This document shows, piece after piece, positions 1-5,456 of a DNA stretch of 8,046 bases. Origin of the DNA: Rhodospirillales bacterium (GTDB lineage: Bacteria > Pseudomonadota > Alphaproteobacteria > Acetobacterales > Acetobacteraceae). How positions within the stretch are numbered: position 1 is the stretch's first letter; each line of letters starts with the position of its first letter. Position numbers and translations under genes: made by a program. The notes beneath the pieces are model-generated. The model was not told the origin of the DNA and searched no databases. It saw nothing but the letters and a program-made list of their open reading frames with translations. The DNA lies in NCBI GenBank assembly GCA_015654825.1, contig JAATGE010000462.1, positions 1 to 8,046 on the forward strand. The letters run 5' to 3'.

Positions 1-1
1 C

Positions 2-1015
2 CGCGATTTCCTGCACCGGTTCCTCGAAGGCGGCCCGCGCGCCCTGGCGCTCGCCGGCATCATCGTCGCCGTCGTCTGGATGTTCACCGGCATCTACCGC
101 GTGCAGCCGGACGAGCTCGGCCTCGTATCCCGCTTCGGCGCCTATACGCGCAGCACGCCCCCCGGGCTGAACTGGCACATCCCCTGGCCGATCGAATCGG
201 TCCAGGTGCTCGCCGTCACCCGCATTAACCGCGTCGAAATCGGCTTTCGCAGCGCCATGGCGGAGGAGGATGTCGCCAATCCCCACACCGCCTCCGGCGG
301 CGCCGCCGACGCCGACCGCCCCGAAGCCGGCCTGCGCCAGGAAAGCCTGATGTTGACCGGCGACGAGAACATCGTCGACATCAACGTCTCGGTGTTCTGG
401 CGCGTGCTTGACGCCGCCGCCTACGCCTTCAACACCCGCAATCAGGCGATCACCGTCAAATCCGCGGCCGAAAGCGTGTTGCGCCAGGTCATCGGCCATA
501 CCGACATCCAGTCCGCCCTGACCGGCGGCCGCGCCGCCATCGAGGAAGCCGTCACCACCGGCACGCAGAAAATCCTCGACCAGTACGGCACCGGCATCGA
601 AATCACCCAGGTGCAGCTGCAGAAAGTCGATCCGCCCGCCGACGTGATCGAGAGTTTTCGTGATGTGCAGCGCGCCAATACCGATGCGGACCGCGCGCAG
701 AAGGATGCCCAGGCCTACAGCAACGACATCGTTCCGCGCGCGCGCGGCGATGCCGCCGCCATCCTGGCCCAGGCCTCCGGCGACAAGCAGGCGGCGATCG
801 CCACCGCCAACGGCCAGTCGCAGCGCTTCCTCAGCGTCTATGCGGCCTACACCCAGGCCCGCGAGGTGACGCTGAAGCGCCTGTATATCGAAACCATGCA
901 GGAACTGCTGAGCCACTCCGATACCACGGTGATCGATGACCGGCTGCGCGGCCTGGTGCCGCTGCTGTCGCTGAACCCGGGCCGAACGCCCGAACTGCCG
1001 GAGGCCCCGAAATGA
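2..1015 (+). CDS. hflK: HflK, membrane prohibitin-like subunit of the FtsH-modulating HflKC complex (5' end outside window)
   Basis: This is an SPFH/band-7 protein that, with HflC, forms a large membrane cage around the FtsH protease and modulates degradation of membrane and regulatory proteins. The reading frame is open from base 2, so the gene starts upstream. About 337 residues are visible against a usual 370-420, so the Gly/Pro-rich cytoplasmic N-terminus is largely missing. The visible part opens with a transmembrane segment (ALALAGIIVAVVWMFTG), then the characteristic 'GIYRVQPDELGLVSRFG' and 'PGLNWHIPWPIE' of HflK, the band-7 core with 'NIVDINVSVFWRV', and an Ala/Gln-rich helical region (RANTDADRAQKDAQAYSNDI) near the end. 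An internal ATG at 80 falls inside the membrane segment and is not the real start. It overlaps hflC by 4 nt (ATGA), indicating translational coupling. The family assignment is firm. Confidence 0.96.
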   Translation, partial: RDFLHRFLEGGPRALALAGIIVAVVWMFTGIYRVQPDELGLVSRFGAYTRSTPPGLNWHIPWPIESVQVLAVTRINRVEIGFRSAMAEEDVANPHTASGGAADADRPEAGLRQESLMLTGDENIVDINVSVFWRVLDAAAYAFNTRNQAITVKSAAESVLRQVIGHTDIQSALTGGRAAIEEAVTTGTQKILDQYGTGIEITQVQLQKVDPPADVIESFRDVQRANTDADRAQKDAQAYSNDIVPRARGDAAAILAQASGDKQAAIATANGQSQRFLSVYAAYTQAREVTLKRLYIETMQELLSHSDTTVIDDRLRGLVPLLSLNPGRTPELPEAPK

Positions 1016-1887
1016 ACCGCGTTCTCTGGGCCATCGCCGCGGTCGGCGTCTTCATCCTGATCGCCATACAATTTTCGTTCTTCACCGTGTCGCAGACCGA
1101 CATGGCGCTGATCACCAGCTTCGGCGATCCGCAGCGCGTGATCCTGGAACCAGGCCTGCACGCCAAACTCCCGCTGGTGCAGACAGCCATCTTCTTCGAC
1201 CGGCGGCTGCTCGACTACGAATCGCCGCCGGAAGAAGTCATCCTCGGCGACCAGCGCCGCCTGATCGTCGACAGTTTTACGCGCTACCGCATCACCGACC
1301 CGTTGCGCTATTATCAGGCCGTCGGCCCGACCGAGGAGGGCATCCGCGCCCGGCTGAATTCGGTCGTTACCTCCAGCCTGCGCCGCGTGCTCGGCAGCGA
1401 AACGTTGCTCGACGTGCTGTCGGCGCAGCGCGAACGCATCATGGCCGAAATCCGCAAGCAGGTGAACGGCGAAATGAGCGGCTTCGGCGTCACCGTCGTC
1501 GACGTGCGCATCCGCCGCGCCGACCTGCCGGAGGAGAATACCGAAGCGATCCTGCAGCGCATGCAGGCGGAACGAAGCCGCGTCGCCCGCCAGGCGCGCG
1601 CCGAGGGCGCCGAGGCCTCGGCGAAAATCAAGGCGGATGCCGATCGCCAGCGCACCGTCATCCTGGCCGACGCCCACGCCGGCGCCGAGCGGCTGCGCGG
1701 CGAGGGCGAGGCCCAGGCGATCGCGATCTACGCCAACGCCTTCCAGCGCGACCCGCAATTCTTCGCCACCTGGCGGACTTTGCAGGCTTACAAAGAGGCC
1801 TTCTCGAACAATCGCAGCAAACTCGTGCTGTCGCCGGACAACGATTTCCTGCGGCTGATGCAGGGGACTGCACCGCCGGGCAAGTGA
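1012..1887 (+). CDS. hflC: HflC, partner of HflK in the FtsH-modulating complex
   Basis: This is a 291-residue SPFH/band-7 protein of normal length for HflC, co-assembling with HflK at the inner membrane to control FtsH. An N-terminal signal-anchor (about residues 3-22, VLWAIAAVGVFILIAIQFSF) is followed by the family signature 'FTVSQTDMALITSFGDPQRV' and 'EPGLHAKLPLVQ' (about 23-60). The band-7 core follows, with 'GVTVVDVRIRRADLPEEN' (about 160-177). A charged Ala/Arg/Glu-rich coiled coil covers about 180-240, and the C-terminal 'YKEAF', 'LVLSPDNDFLRLM' is typical of HflC. The ATG overlaps the hflK stop and is preceded by GGAGG with a 7-nt spacer, which fixes the start. A double-hairpin repeat begins at the stop codon and probably ends the operon transcript. 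Confidence 0.97.
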   Translation: MNRVLWAIAAVGVFILIAIQFSFFTVSQTDMALITSFGDPQRVILEPGLHAKLPLVQTAIFFDRRLLDYESPPEEVILGDQRRLIVDSFTRYRITDPLRYYQAVGPTEEGIRARLNSVVTSSLRRVLGSETLLDVLSAQRERIMAEIRKQVNGEMSGFGVTVVDVRIRRADLPEENTEAILQRMQAERSRVARQARAEGAEASAKIKADADRQRTVILADAHAGAERLRGEGEAQAIAIYANAFQRDPQFFATWRTLQAYKEAFSNNRSKLVLSPDNDFLRLMQGTAPPGK

Positions 1888-1955
1888 AGGGAAGGTAGGC
1901 CAGGGCTCTGCCCTGGACCCGCTGGGGCCTTAGGCCCCAGACCCCAATTTTGTTG
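1888..1955 (+). repeat. Dispersed double-hairpin repeat, copy 1
   Basis: This is a GC-rich element starting at the hflC stop. A first hairpin has stems at 1900-1906 and 1910-1916 (CCAGGGC / GCCCTGG) and a 3-nt loop. A linker ACCCG follows, then a second hairpin with stems at 1922-1929 and 1933-1940 (CTGGGGCC / GGCCCCAG), then ACCCC and a T-rich tail. It aligns with 7005-7073 read on the other strand, including the linker between the hairpins and the purine-rich GAAGG flank. Both copies sit directly 3' of a coding stop in the same relative orientation. I recall similar repeats from Rhodospirillales genomes, but this was not searched. Confidence 0.8.
1922..1952 (+). terminator. Probable intrinsic terminator of hflKC (part of the repeat)
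   Basis: An 8-bp GC-only-rich stem, extendable to 9, with a very small loop (CTGGGGCC TTA GGCCCCAG) is followed by ACCCCAA and TTTTGTT. The U-tract starts a few bases after the stem and is short, so efficiency is uncertain. Confidence 0.6.
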
Positions 1956-2016
1956 GTTCCGAGGGTGGCGTCGGCGGTGGATGCCCTGACCGAATCCGGT
2001 GTCTTGCCCAAGCGGT

Positions 2017-2714
2017 TCAGCGCGGGGAGGTGGCTCGGGGAACGGGGGGACGTTCCCAGTCGAAGACGATGTCGGGGTCGGGGGGCGCATTTGGATCTAG
2101 GCCGAGATACTCGTCAGGGAGGCGGGAAAAATCGATTTCGATGCCGAGCACTTCGCAGATGGAGAAGAGGAGTTCTGGGACTTCGATGGTTTGATCGGGG
2201 TCGGCGGCGAGTTCTTCGTCGGCGCGGGCGGTGGCTTGGCGGATCTCTTCGGCGCGGTCGGGGTGTTTTTCGGTGACGATGCGGAAGGCGTCCTGGAGCT
2301 TGGCACGCCGCGGGTCGGCGCAGAGTGCAGGGGCGATCGAGCCGCGCGGGAGAGCAGGGCCGGCGGCGAGGTTGGCCTCGAGGGCGATCAACTCGCGGAT
2401 GGCGGCGGCGAGGCGGATACAGGCCAGGACCGGGTCGGTGGGTTTTCGGGAGGTGGTGCCGGGTTGCCTGGCGGGGGCGCTGCGCGGGGTTGTGGGTGCC
2501 GCGTCCGGTGGTCGCTCGTGGCTAGGGGTTTGGAGGGGGGCGACGCGGCTTGTTGTACCGACGGCTCGGCCGCTCGGGGCGCTTCGGATTCGGCCAGATC
2601 GGCGAGGGCGCGGGCCAACTGCATGCCGAGCTCTTCCAGCTCCGCTAACATGCGCAGGTGGCGCGCGGTGCGGTCGGCTGGGTCTTCCGGTTGGATGGGC
2701 GGGATGACGTTCAG
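2017..2714 (-). pseudogene. Frameshifted hypothetical gene, two reading frames of one protein
   Basis: Protein-like sequence runs through two frames. The 5' part (from about 2714, first ATG at 2651) reads IPPIQPEDPADRTARHLRML, then AELEELGMQLARALADLAES, then a Pro-rich stretch, and meets a stop at 2388. The 3' part is in the next frame, from about 2450 to the stop at 2017: it reads DPVLACIRLAAAIRELIALE, then DAFRIVTEKHPDRAEEIRQA, and ends near IVFDWERPP. The switch lies somewhere in about 2430-2560, in Pro-rich sequence. From 2651 to 2017 is 635 nt, one short of 212 codons, which fits a single-base indel. Protein-like sequence continues upstream of ATG 2651 with no ATG, GTG or TTG before an in-frame TAA, so the true start may also be lost; a CTG lies at 2714. 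I do not recognise the function. A sequencing error or programmed frameshift are alternatives. The longer open frame back to 2952 runs into the antitoxin gene and is not credible as one protein. Confidence 0.55.
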
Positions 2715-2803
2715 GCTGGCTGACTTTGTAGGTTATTGAGACTAACAATAGTGGGGGTCGGAGGGCTGGTCGGGGGATTTTTTGTGGGTGGTCTGGGGGG
2801 CTG

Positions 2804-3166
2804 TTACGCGGCTTGGCGGCCGAGGGCACGCAGCGCGGCTTTGGGGTCGCGCGCGAGGATGCGGAACAGGGCCACGGCGGCCGGTTCCATGGGGACGCGG
2901 TTCTGCTCCCAATTGCGCAGGGTGCCGATGGGGACGCCGGTGGCGTTGGCAAAAGCTTCCTGCGTCATGCCGAGGCGCTTGCGGATGTGGGCGGGGGAGA
3001 TGATGTCGGCGTCGGCGATGTCCGCGTTTGGGTCGTCGCCGTCCTCGATCATCTGGCGTTGGATGTCAGCGTCGGTGGTGGTGTCGACGCGGCGCTGGAA
3101 TTCGGCGCGGCGTTCGGGGGTTACGGATTTGGCGATCTGCTCTCGGGTCATGCGCGTAGTTGCCAT
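2804..3166 (-). CDS. XRE-family helix-turn-helix antitoxin of a BrnT-type module
   Basis: This 120-residue protein is the probable DNA-binding antitoxin for the upstream BrnT-like toxin. The acidic N-terminal half contains 'DADIQRQMIEDGDDP' (about 33-47), likely the toxin-wrapping segment. The C-terminal half is an HTH: 'IRKRLGMTQEAFANATGVP' followed by 'GTLRNWEQNR' (about 61-89), with the W-E-Q after the recognition helix typical of this class. The start at 3166 is supported by AAGGAG with an 8-nt spacer; it overlaps the toxin frame by 19 nt, so translation is coupled. Classical BrnA is a ribbon-helix-helix protein, so this is a non-standard partner. It is expected to repress the promoter at 3427-3455. 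Family clear, pairing inferred from overlap. Confidence 0.87.
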   Translation of the reverse strand: MATTRMTREQIAKSVTPERRAEFQRRVDTTTDADIQRQMIEDGDDPNADIADADIISPAHIRKRLGMTQEAFANATGVPIGTLRNWEQNRVPMEPAAVALFRILARDPKAALRALGRQAA

Positions 3167-3420
3167 GCCTGACGCTCCTTCCTCGATGCGGCGCGCGCCG
3201 AGATGATCCAGCGCAAGTCGCGGCGGTCCGTGTAGACGACCGCCAGAAGGCGGCCGTCGGTGGTTTGCCCGATGGCCTTCACGCGGACCTCGCCGTAATC
3301 GCGACGGGCATCGACGATTTGCAGCACCGGCTGGTCAAATATCTCGCTTGCCAGGTCGAAGCCGATGCCGCGCTCCCGCAAGGTGCGTGCGTGCTTGGCC
3401 GGGTCCCAACCAAAGTCCAC
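3148..3420 (-). CDS. brnT: BrnT-family ribonuclease toxin (DUF497)
   Basis: This 90-residue protein matches the BrnT fold, a RelE-like ribonuclease that inhibits translation by RNA cleavage. Visible family marks are the N-terminal 'FGWDPAKHARTLRERGIGFD', the central 'YGEVRVKAIGQTTDGRLLAV', 'VYTDRRDLRWIISARAASRK' and a final 'ERQAW'. Length is normal for the family. The start is GTG at 3420; there is no Shine-Dalgarno upstream, and the predicted promoter places transcription initiation at about 3420-3421, so the mRNA may be leaderless. Toxin precedes antitoxin, as in brnTA operons. The HigBA module lies 50 nt upstream on the same strand, so readthrough is possible. Confidence 0.88.
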   Translation of the reverse strand: MDFGWDPAKHARTLRERGIGFDLASEIFDQPVLQIVDARRDYGEVRVKAIGQTTDGRLLAVVYTDRRDLRWIISARAASRKERQAWQLRA

Positions 3421-3426
3421 GCTTGG

Positions 3427-3455
3427 TTTCTACGCTTGAAGCGCAGTTATGGCAA
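3427..3455 (-). promoter_or_regulatory. Candidate brnT promoter with internal palindrome
   Basis: On the minus strand, TTGCCA (3450-3455) and TAGAAA (3427-3432) are separated by exactly 17 nt. The spacer contains the palindrome CGCTT-G-AAGCG (3433-3443), well placed as an operator for the HTH antitoxin. The -10 box matches consensus at only 4 of 6 positions. This is a prediction by eye. Confidence 0.5.
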
Positions 3456-3470
3456 GCAATACGATCCCCG

Positions 3471-3770
3471 TCAGGCCGGGGCCGGAGTAGCGTAGCTGCG
3501 GTTGACCTTTATCTGGGCGGCGCGCTGGCGAGCTTCCCAGAGATCGCGTTGCATTTGCATGCGCAGCCAGGCGTCCGCGGTGGTGCCGAAGACCTGCTCC
3601 AGGCGGATCGCCATGTCGGGCGAGACGCCGCTGTGGCCGTTCAGCAGGTCGGACAGCGCCTTGCGGGTGACGCCGAGCGCGTGCGCCGCTGCCGTGACGG
3701 TCAAGCCCAGCGGGGTGAGGCACGCGCTCCGGATGACTTCGCCCGGGTGGGCCGGGTTGTGCATCTGCAT
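3471..3770 (-). CDS. higA: HigA-family HTH antitoxin
   Basis: This 99-residue XRE-type antitoxin neutralises HigB and represses the operon. The N-terminus '[20 protein letters not shown]' is the HigA hallmark. The HTH covers about 24-60 ('[20 protein letters not shown]', then '[15 protein letters not shown]'), followed by a helix '[14 protein letters not shown]'. I chose ATG 3770 because AAGGGG lies 6 nt upstream and it gives the standard N-terminus. ATG 3791 (overlapping the higB stop as TGATG) would add seven residues and has no clear ribosome site; ATG 3764 is also possible. The frame is open much further upstream, but only as a shadow of higB. It lies directly behind higB on the same strand. 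Confidence 0.93.
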   Translation of the reverse strand: MQMHNPAHPGEVIRSACLTPLGLTVTAAAHALGVTRKALSDLLNGHSGVSPDMAIRLEQVFGTTADAWLRMQMQRDLWEARQRAAQIKVNRSYATPAPA

Positions 3771-3790
3771 TGTGGTCCCCTTGTGTTCCA

Positions 3791-4069
3791 TCAGTGGTAG
3801 TCGACGAGATCGATCTCGGTTGCGTCGGTGCCATCGAAGGCGAATACCAGGCGCCAATTGCCTGATACCGATACTGCCCACTGGCCTCGGCGCGCGCCCT
3901 TCAATTGGTGGAGGCGAAAGCCGGGCAGGTTCACGTCGGCAGGCGCCTCGGCCGCGTTCAGCGACGTGAGCAGGATGCGCAGCCATGGGGCGTGCTGGGC
4001 ATTGATGCCGCGCGTGTCACCAGTCTCAAAGAAGCGCGCCAGCCCCTTGTGGCGGAAACGCGTTATCAT
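3791..4069 (-). CDS. higB: HigB-family ribosome-dependent mRNA endonuclease toxin
   Basis: This 92-residue RelE-superfamily toxin (HigB branch) cleaves mRNA on the ribosome. Recognisable marks are '[20 protein letters not shown]' at the N-terminus, '[20 protein letters not shown]' centrally, and '[11 protein letters not shown]' with 'DLVDYH' at the end, the last two holding conserved Arg and His positions. I start at ATG 4069, not TTG 4078: the TTG lies in the predicted -10 box, and MITRFRHKG is the usual family N-terminus. No Shine-Dalgarno is visible and the predicted transcription start is at about 4071, so the message appears nearly leaderless. higA follows within 20 nt. Confidence 0.93.
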   Translation of the reverse strand: MITRFRHKGLARFFETGDTRGINAQHAPWLRILLTSLNAAEAPADVNLPGFRLHQLKGARRGQWAVSVSGNWRLVFAFDGTDATEIDLVDYH

Positions 4070-4073
4070 TCGG

Positions 4074-4097
4074 GACAAGTGTAACCCGTCACTTGTC
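4074..4097. promoter_or_regulatory. Perfect inverted-repeat operator for HigBA autoregulation
   Basis: GACAAGTG (4074-4081) and CACTTGTC (4090-4097) form a perfect 8-bp inverted repeat with an 8-nt spacer. It covers the -10 box and much of the -10/-35 spacer of the higBA promoter. A dimeric HTH antitoxin such as HigA commonly binds such sites. Binding is inferred. Confidence 0.68.
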
Positions 4098-4106
4098 AGG
4101 TGTCAA
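4078..4106 (-). promoter_or_regulatory. higBA promoter
   Basis: On the minus strand a perfect TTGACA (-35, 4101-4106) and TACACT (-10, 4078-4083) are separated by 17 nt. Predicted initiation is at about 4071, just upstream of the higB ATG. It overlaps the operator described separately. Confidence 0.75.
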
Positions 4107-4162
4107 ACCTGCGGTACCGCGTGTCGTAGCGGGTTGCGCGACGCGCGGCACGCTTCGTCGGG

Positions 4163-4210
4163 CGTTGATGGGTAACGCTGCGCTCACCCATCCTACGGCG
4201 CGCTACGGCG
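4163..4210. repeat. Short hairpin and direct repeat in the higB-TIR intergenic region
   Basis: GATGGGT (4167-4173) and ACCCATC (4186-4192) make a 7-bp stem around a 12-nt loop. An 8-bp direct repeat CTACGGCG follows (4193-4200 and 4203-4210). It resembles the short palindromic extragenic repeats of many Proteobacteria. The rest of 4107-4223 shows no other structure I can support. Confidence 0.4.
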
Positions 4211-4223
4211 TGCTATTTTCAAG

Positions 4224-4251
4224 CTGACCCGACAACGACTCGCGGTATAAC
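4224..4251 (+). promoter_or_regulatory. Candidate promoter of the TIR operon
   Basis: CTGACC (4224-4229, 4 of 6 to the -35 consensus) and TATAAC (4246-4251, 5 of 6 to the -10) are separated by 16 nt. It would start transcription near 4258 and leave a leader of about 75 nt. No strong ribosome site is seen before ATG 4334; AGGTG lies rather far upstream. Confidence 0.45.
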
Positions 4252-4333
4252 TTGAGCGAATCGCCAGAAAATGCCATGGTTATTAGTCCCGATGTTGCGA
4301 CGCGGGACGTGACCCAGGTGTCTCCGGACTTCA

Positions 4334-5287
4334 ATGGCGATTGACGCTTTCATCTCTTATGCGCACGCGGACGACAAGGCGTTGGATCGCTTGCATAAGC
4401 ATCTCGCCATGCTACGGAGGGACGGGGGGCTACACGCATGGTCGGATCATGAGATACTTGCCGGCACAAAGTTTGGCGGAGCGATCAGTTCGAGTCTCGA
4501 GAGCAGTGCGCTTTTCCTTGCGCTAGTGAGCCCGGATTATATGGCATCCCGATACTGTTACGATGAGGAGTTTCGGCGCGCGCTGGAACTCAGTGAGACT
4601 GGGCGTATACGTATCGTCCCGATCATCCTCGAGCCGTGCGACTGGCTCTCGTCCCCTCTTCGGGATTTCCTTGCGCTTCCTAAGGATGGGAAACCAATCT
4701 CAGATTGGACAAATGAGAACAATGCGTTTCTCGACGTTGTAACTGGCCTAAGGAGATTGCTGGAATCTCTTCGAGTGGCTCCCGCTCCCGATATTAATTC
4801 CGGAAGTCAGGCGTCCGCGAGGATCGGTCGCCGCCCGATGATAAAGCAAGATTTTGACACTATTCAGAAAAGCGAGTTTGCCGACGCGGCGTTTGACGTC
4901 ATCCAGAATTATTTCAAAGAATCATGCGTCGAACTTAATGAAGTGGGAGATGGCACCATACGTGCGAAGTTTGAGGGGATGAGCGCGACAGCATTCACCT
5001 GCACTGTCGTAAATCGCGCGAGGAGAAGCGGCGGCGAAGGCCATATCACCGTTCGGAACGCAAAACAGAGGGCGCACTTTGGCGACATCAGCTACGTCTA
5101 CCAACGCTTCGCGGATGACGGCACATCCAACGGCGGCGTTCGGGTCGAGGCCGACGAGTACGAGCTGTATCTTGTGATGGATTCCATGTCGTCTATGTCG
5201 AATAAAGGCGCGAAGCTAAACGCACACCAGGTGGCCAACACGCTGTGGTTAAATTTTGTCAAGCAAGCCGGTATCGATTATGAGTAA
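4334..5287 (+). CDS. TIR-domain protein with an unassigned C-terminal domain; probable NAD-degrading immune effector
   Basis: This protein has 317 residues. The N-terminal TIR domain spans about 1-145: 'AIDAFISYAHADD' is the BB-strand entry motif, 'HAWSDHEILAGTKFGGAISS' and 'SALFLALVSPDYMASRYCYD' follow. E79 in 'DEEFRRAL' aligns with the catalytic Glu of NAD-cleaving TIRs such as SARM1 ('KEIVTAL'), and 'IRIVPIILEPCDW' is the next core strand. A linker (about 146-165) leads to a second domain (about 168-317) with 'DFDTIQKSEFADAAFDVIQN', 'FEGMSATAFTCTVVNRARRS', 'GDISYVYQRFADD', 'EADEYELYLVMDSM' and a C-terminal helix. I cannot name this domain; I vaguely recall it fused to other effector domains, so it may be the sensor or docking part. 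The start is set by the TIR motif at residue 6. The next gene overlaps by 8 nt. Base composition is less GC-rich than its neighbours. A TIR serving only as a scaffold is the alternative. Confidence 0.92.
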   Translation: MAIDAFISYAHADDKALDRLHKHLAMLRRDGGLHAWSDHEILAGTKFGGAISSSLESSALFLALVSPDYMASRYCYDEEFRRALELSETGRIRIVPIILEPCDWLSSPLRDFLALPKDGKPISDWTNENNAFLDVVTGLRRLLESLRVAPAPDINSGSQASARIGRRPMIKQDFDTIQKSEFADAAFDVIQNYFKESCVELNEVGDGTIRAKFEGMSATAFTCTVVNRARRSGGEGHITVRNAKQRAHFGDISYVYQRFADDGTSNGGVRVEADEYELYLVMDSMSSMSNKGAKLNAHQVANTLWLNFVKQAGIDYE

Positions 5288-5444
5288 TCTTCAGCGTTTT
5301 CGATGCCTCAATTGTGGACACAAATTCGAGGCCGAGGCGTTAGACGCCGACCAGAGGCGTGAAGCCGAGAGGCAACGACTTCCGTTGTGTCCGATACGCT
5401 GCCCTCGATGCCACCGCGCGGATGTCGAGAAGGGTTGGAGCTAA
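5280..5444 (+). CDS. Small cysteine-rich (zinc-ribbon-like) protein coupled to the TIR gene
   Basis: This 54-residue protein has two Cys clusters: C9-x2-C12 ('CLNCGHKF') and C37, C41-x2-C44 followed by H45 ('CPIRCPRCH'). A charged helix rich in Arg, Glu and Asp (about 17-34) separates them. This fits one zinc ribbon, expected to stabilise a small nucleic-acid- or protein-binding module. ATG 5280 sits inside the end of the TIR frame (8-nt overlap, ATGAGTAA), so translation is almost certainly coupled and the two products probably act together. The same frame is open from 5256, but ATG 5280 gives the compact start directly before the ribbon. Its stop is 12 nt from the stop of the convergent ATPase gene. 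Function is not known to me. Confidence 0.78.
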   Translation: MSNLQRFRCLNCGHKFEAEALDADQRREAERQRLPLCPIRCPRCHRADVEKGWS

Positions 5445-5456
5445 TGATCTTGAACG

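Noticed and set aside
847..1758. Long minus-strand open frame (303 codons) opposite hflK/hflC
   Set aside because: It lies antisense to two clear core genes, has no recognisable domain, and arises from the GC-rich third positions.
2191..2739. Plus-strand Gly-rich frame of 182 codons
   Set aside because: Repetitive Gly/Arg composition typical of the complement of a GC-rich minus-strand gene, with no motif.
2017..2952. A single 311-residue minus-strand protein
   Set aside because: Its first half is low-complexity Pro/Arg/Ser text that overlaps the HTH antitoxin; only the C-terminal half is protein-like, and its natural N-terminus is in another frame.
3471..3986. 171-residue version of HigA
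   Set aside because: The extra N-terminus is a shadow of higB; the HigA signature begins at ATG 3770.
4107..4333. Small RNA or tRNA in the higB-TIR intergenic region
   Set aside because: Only a 7-bp hairpin and a short direct repeat are visible; no cloverleaf, promoter plus terminator pair or known RNA motif.
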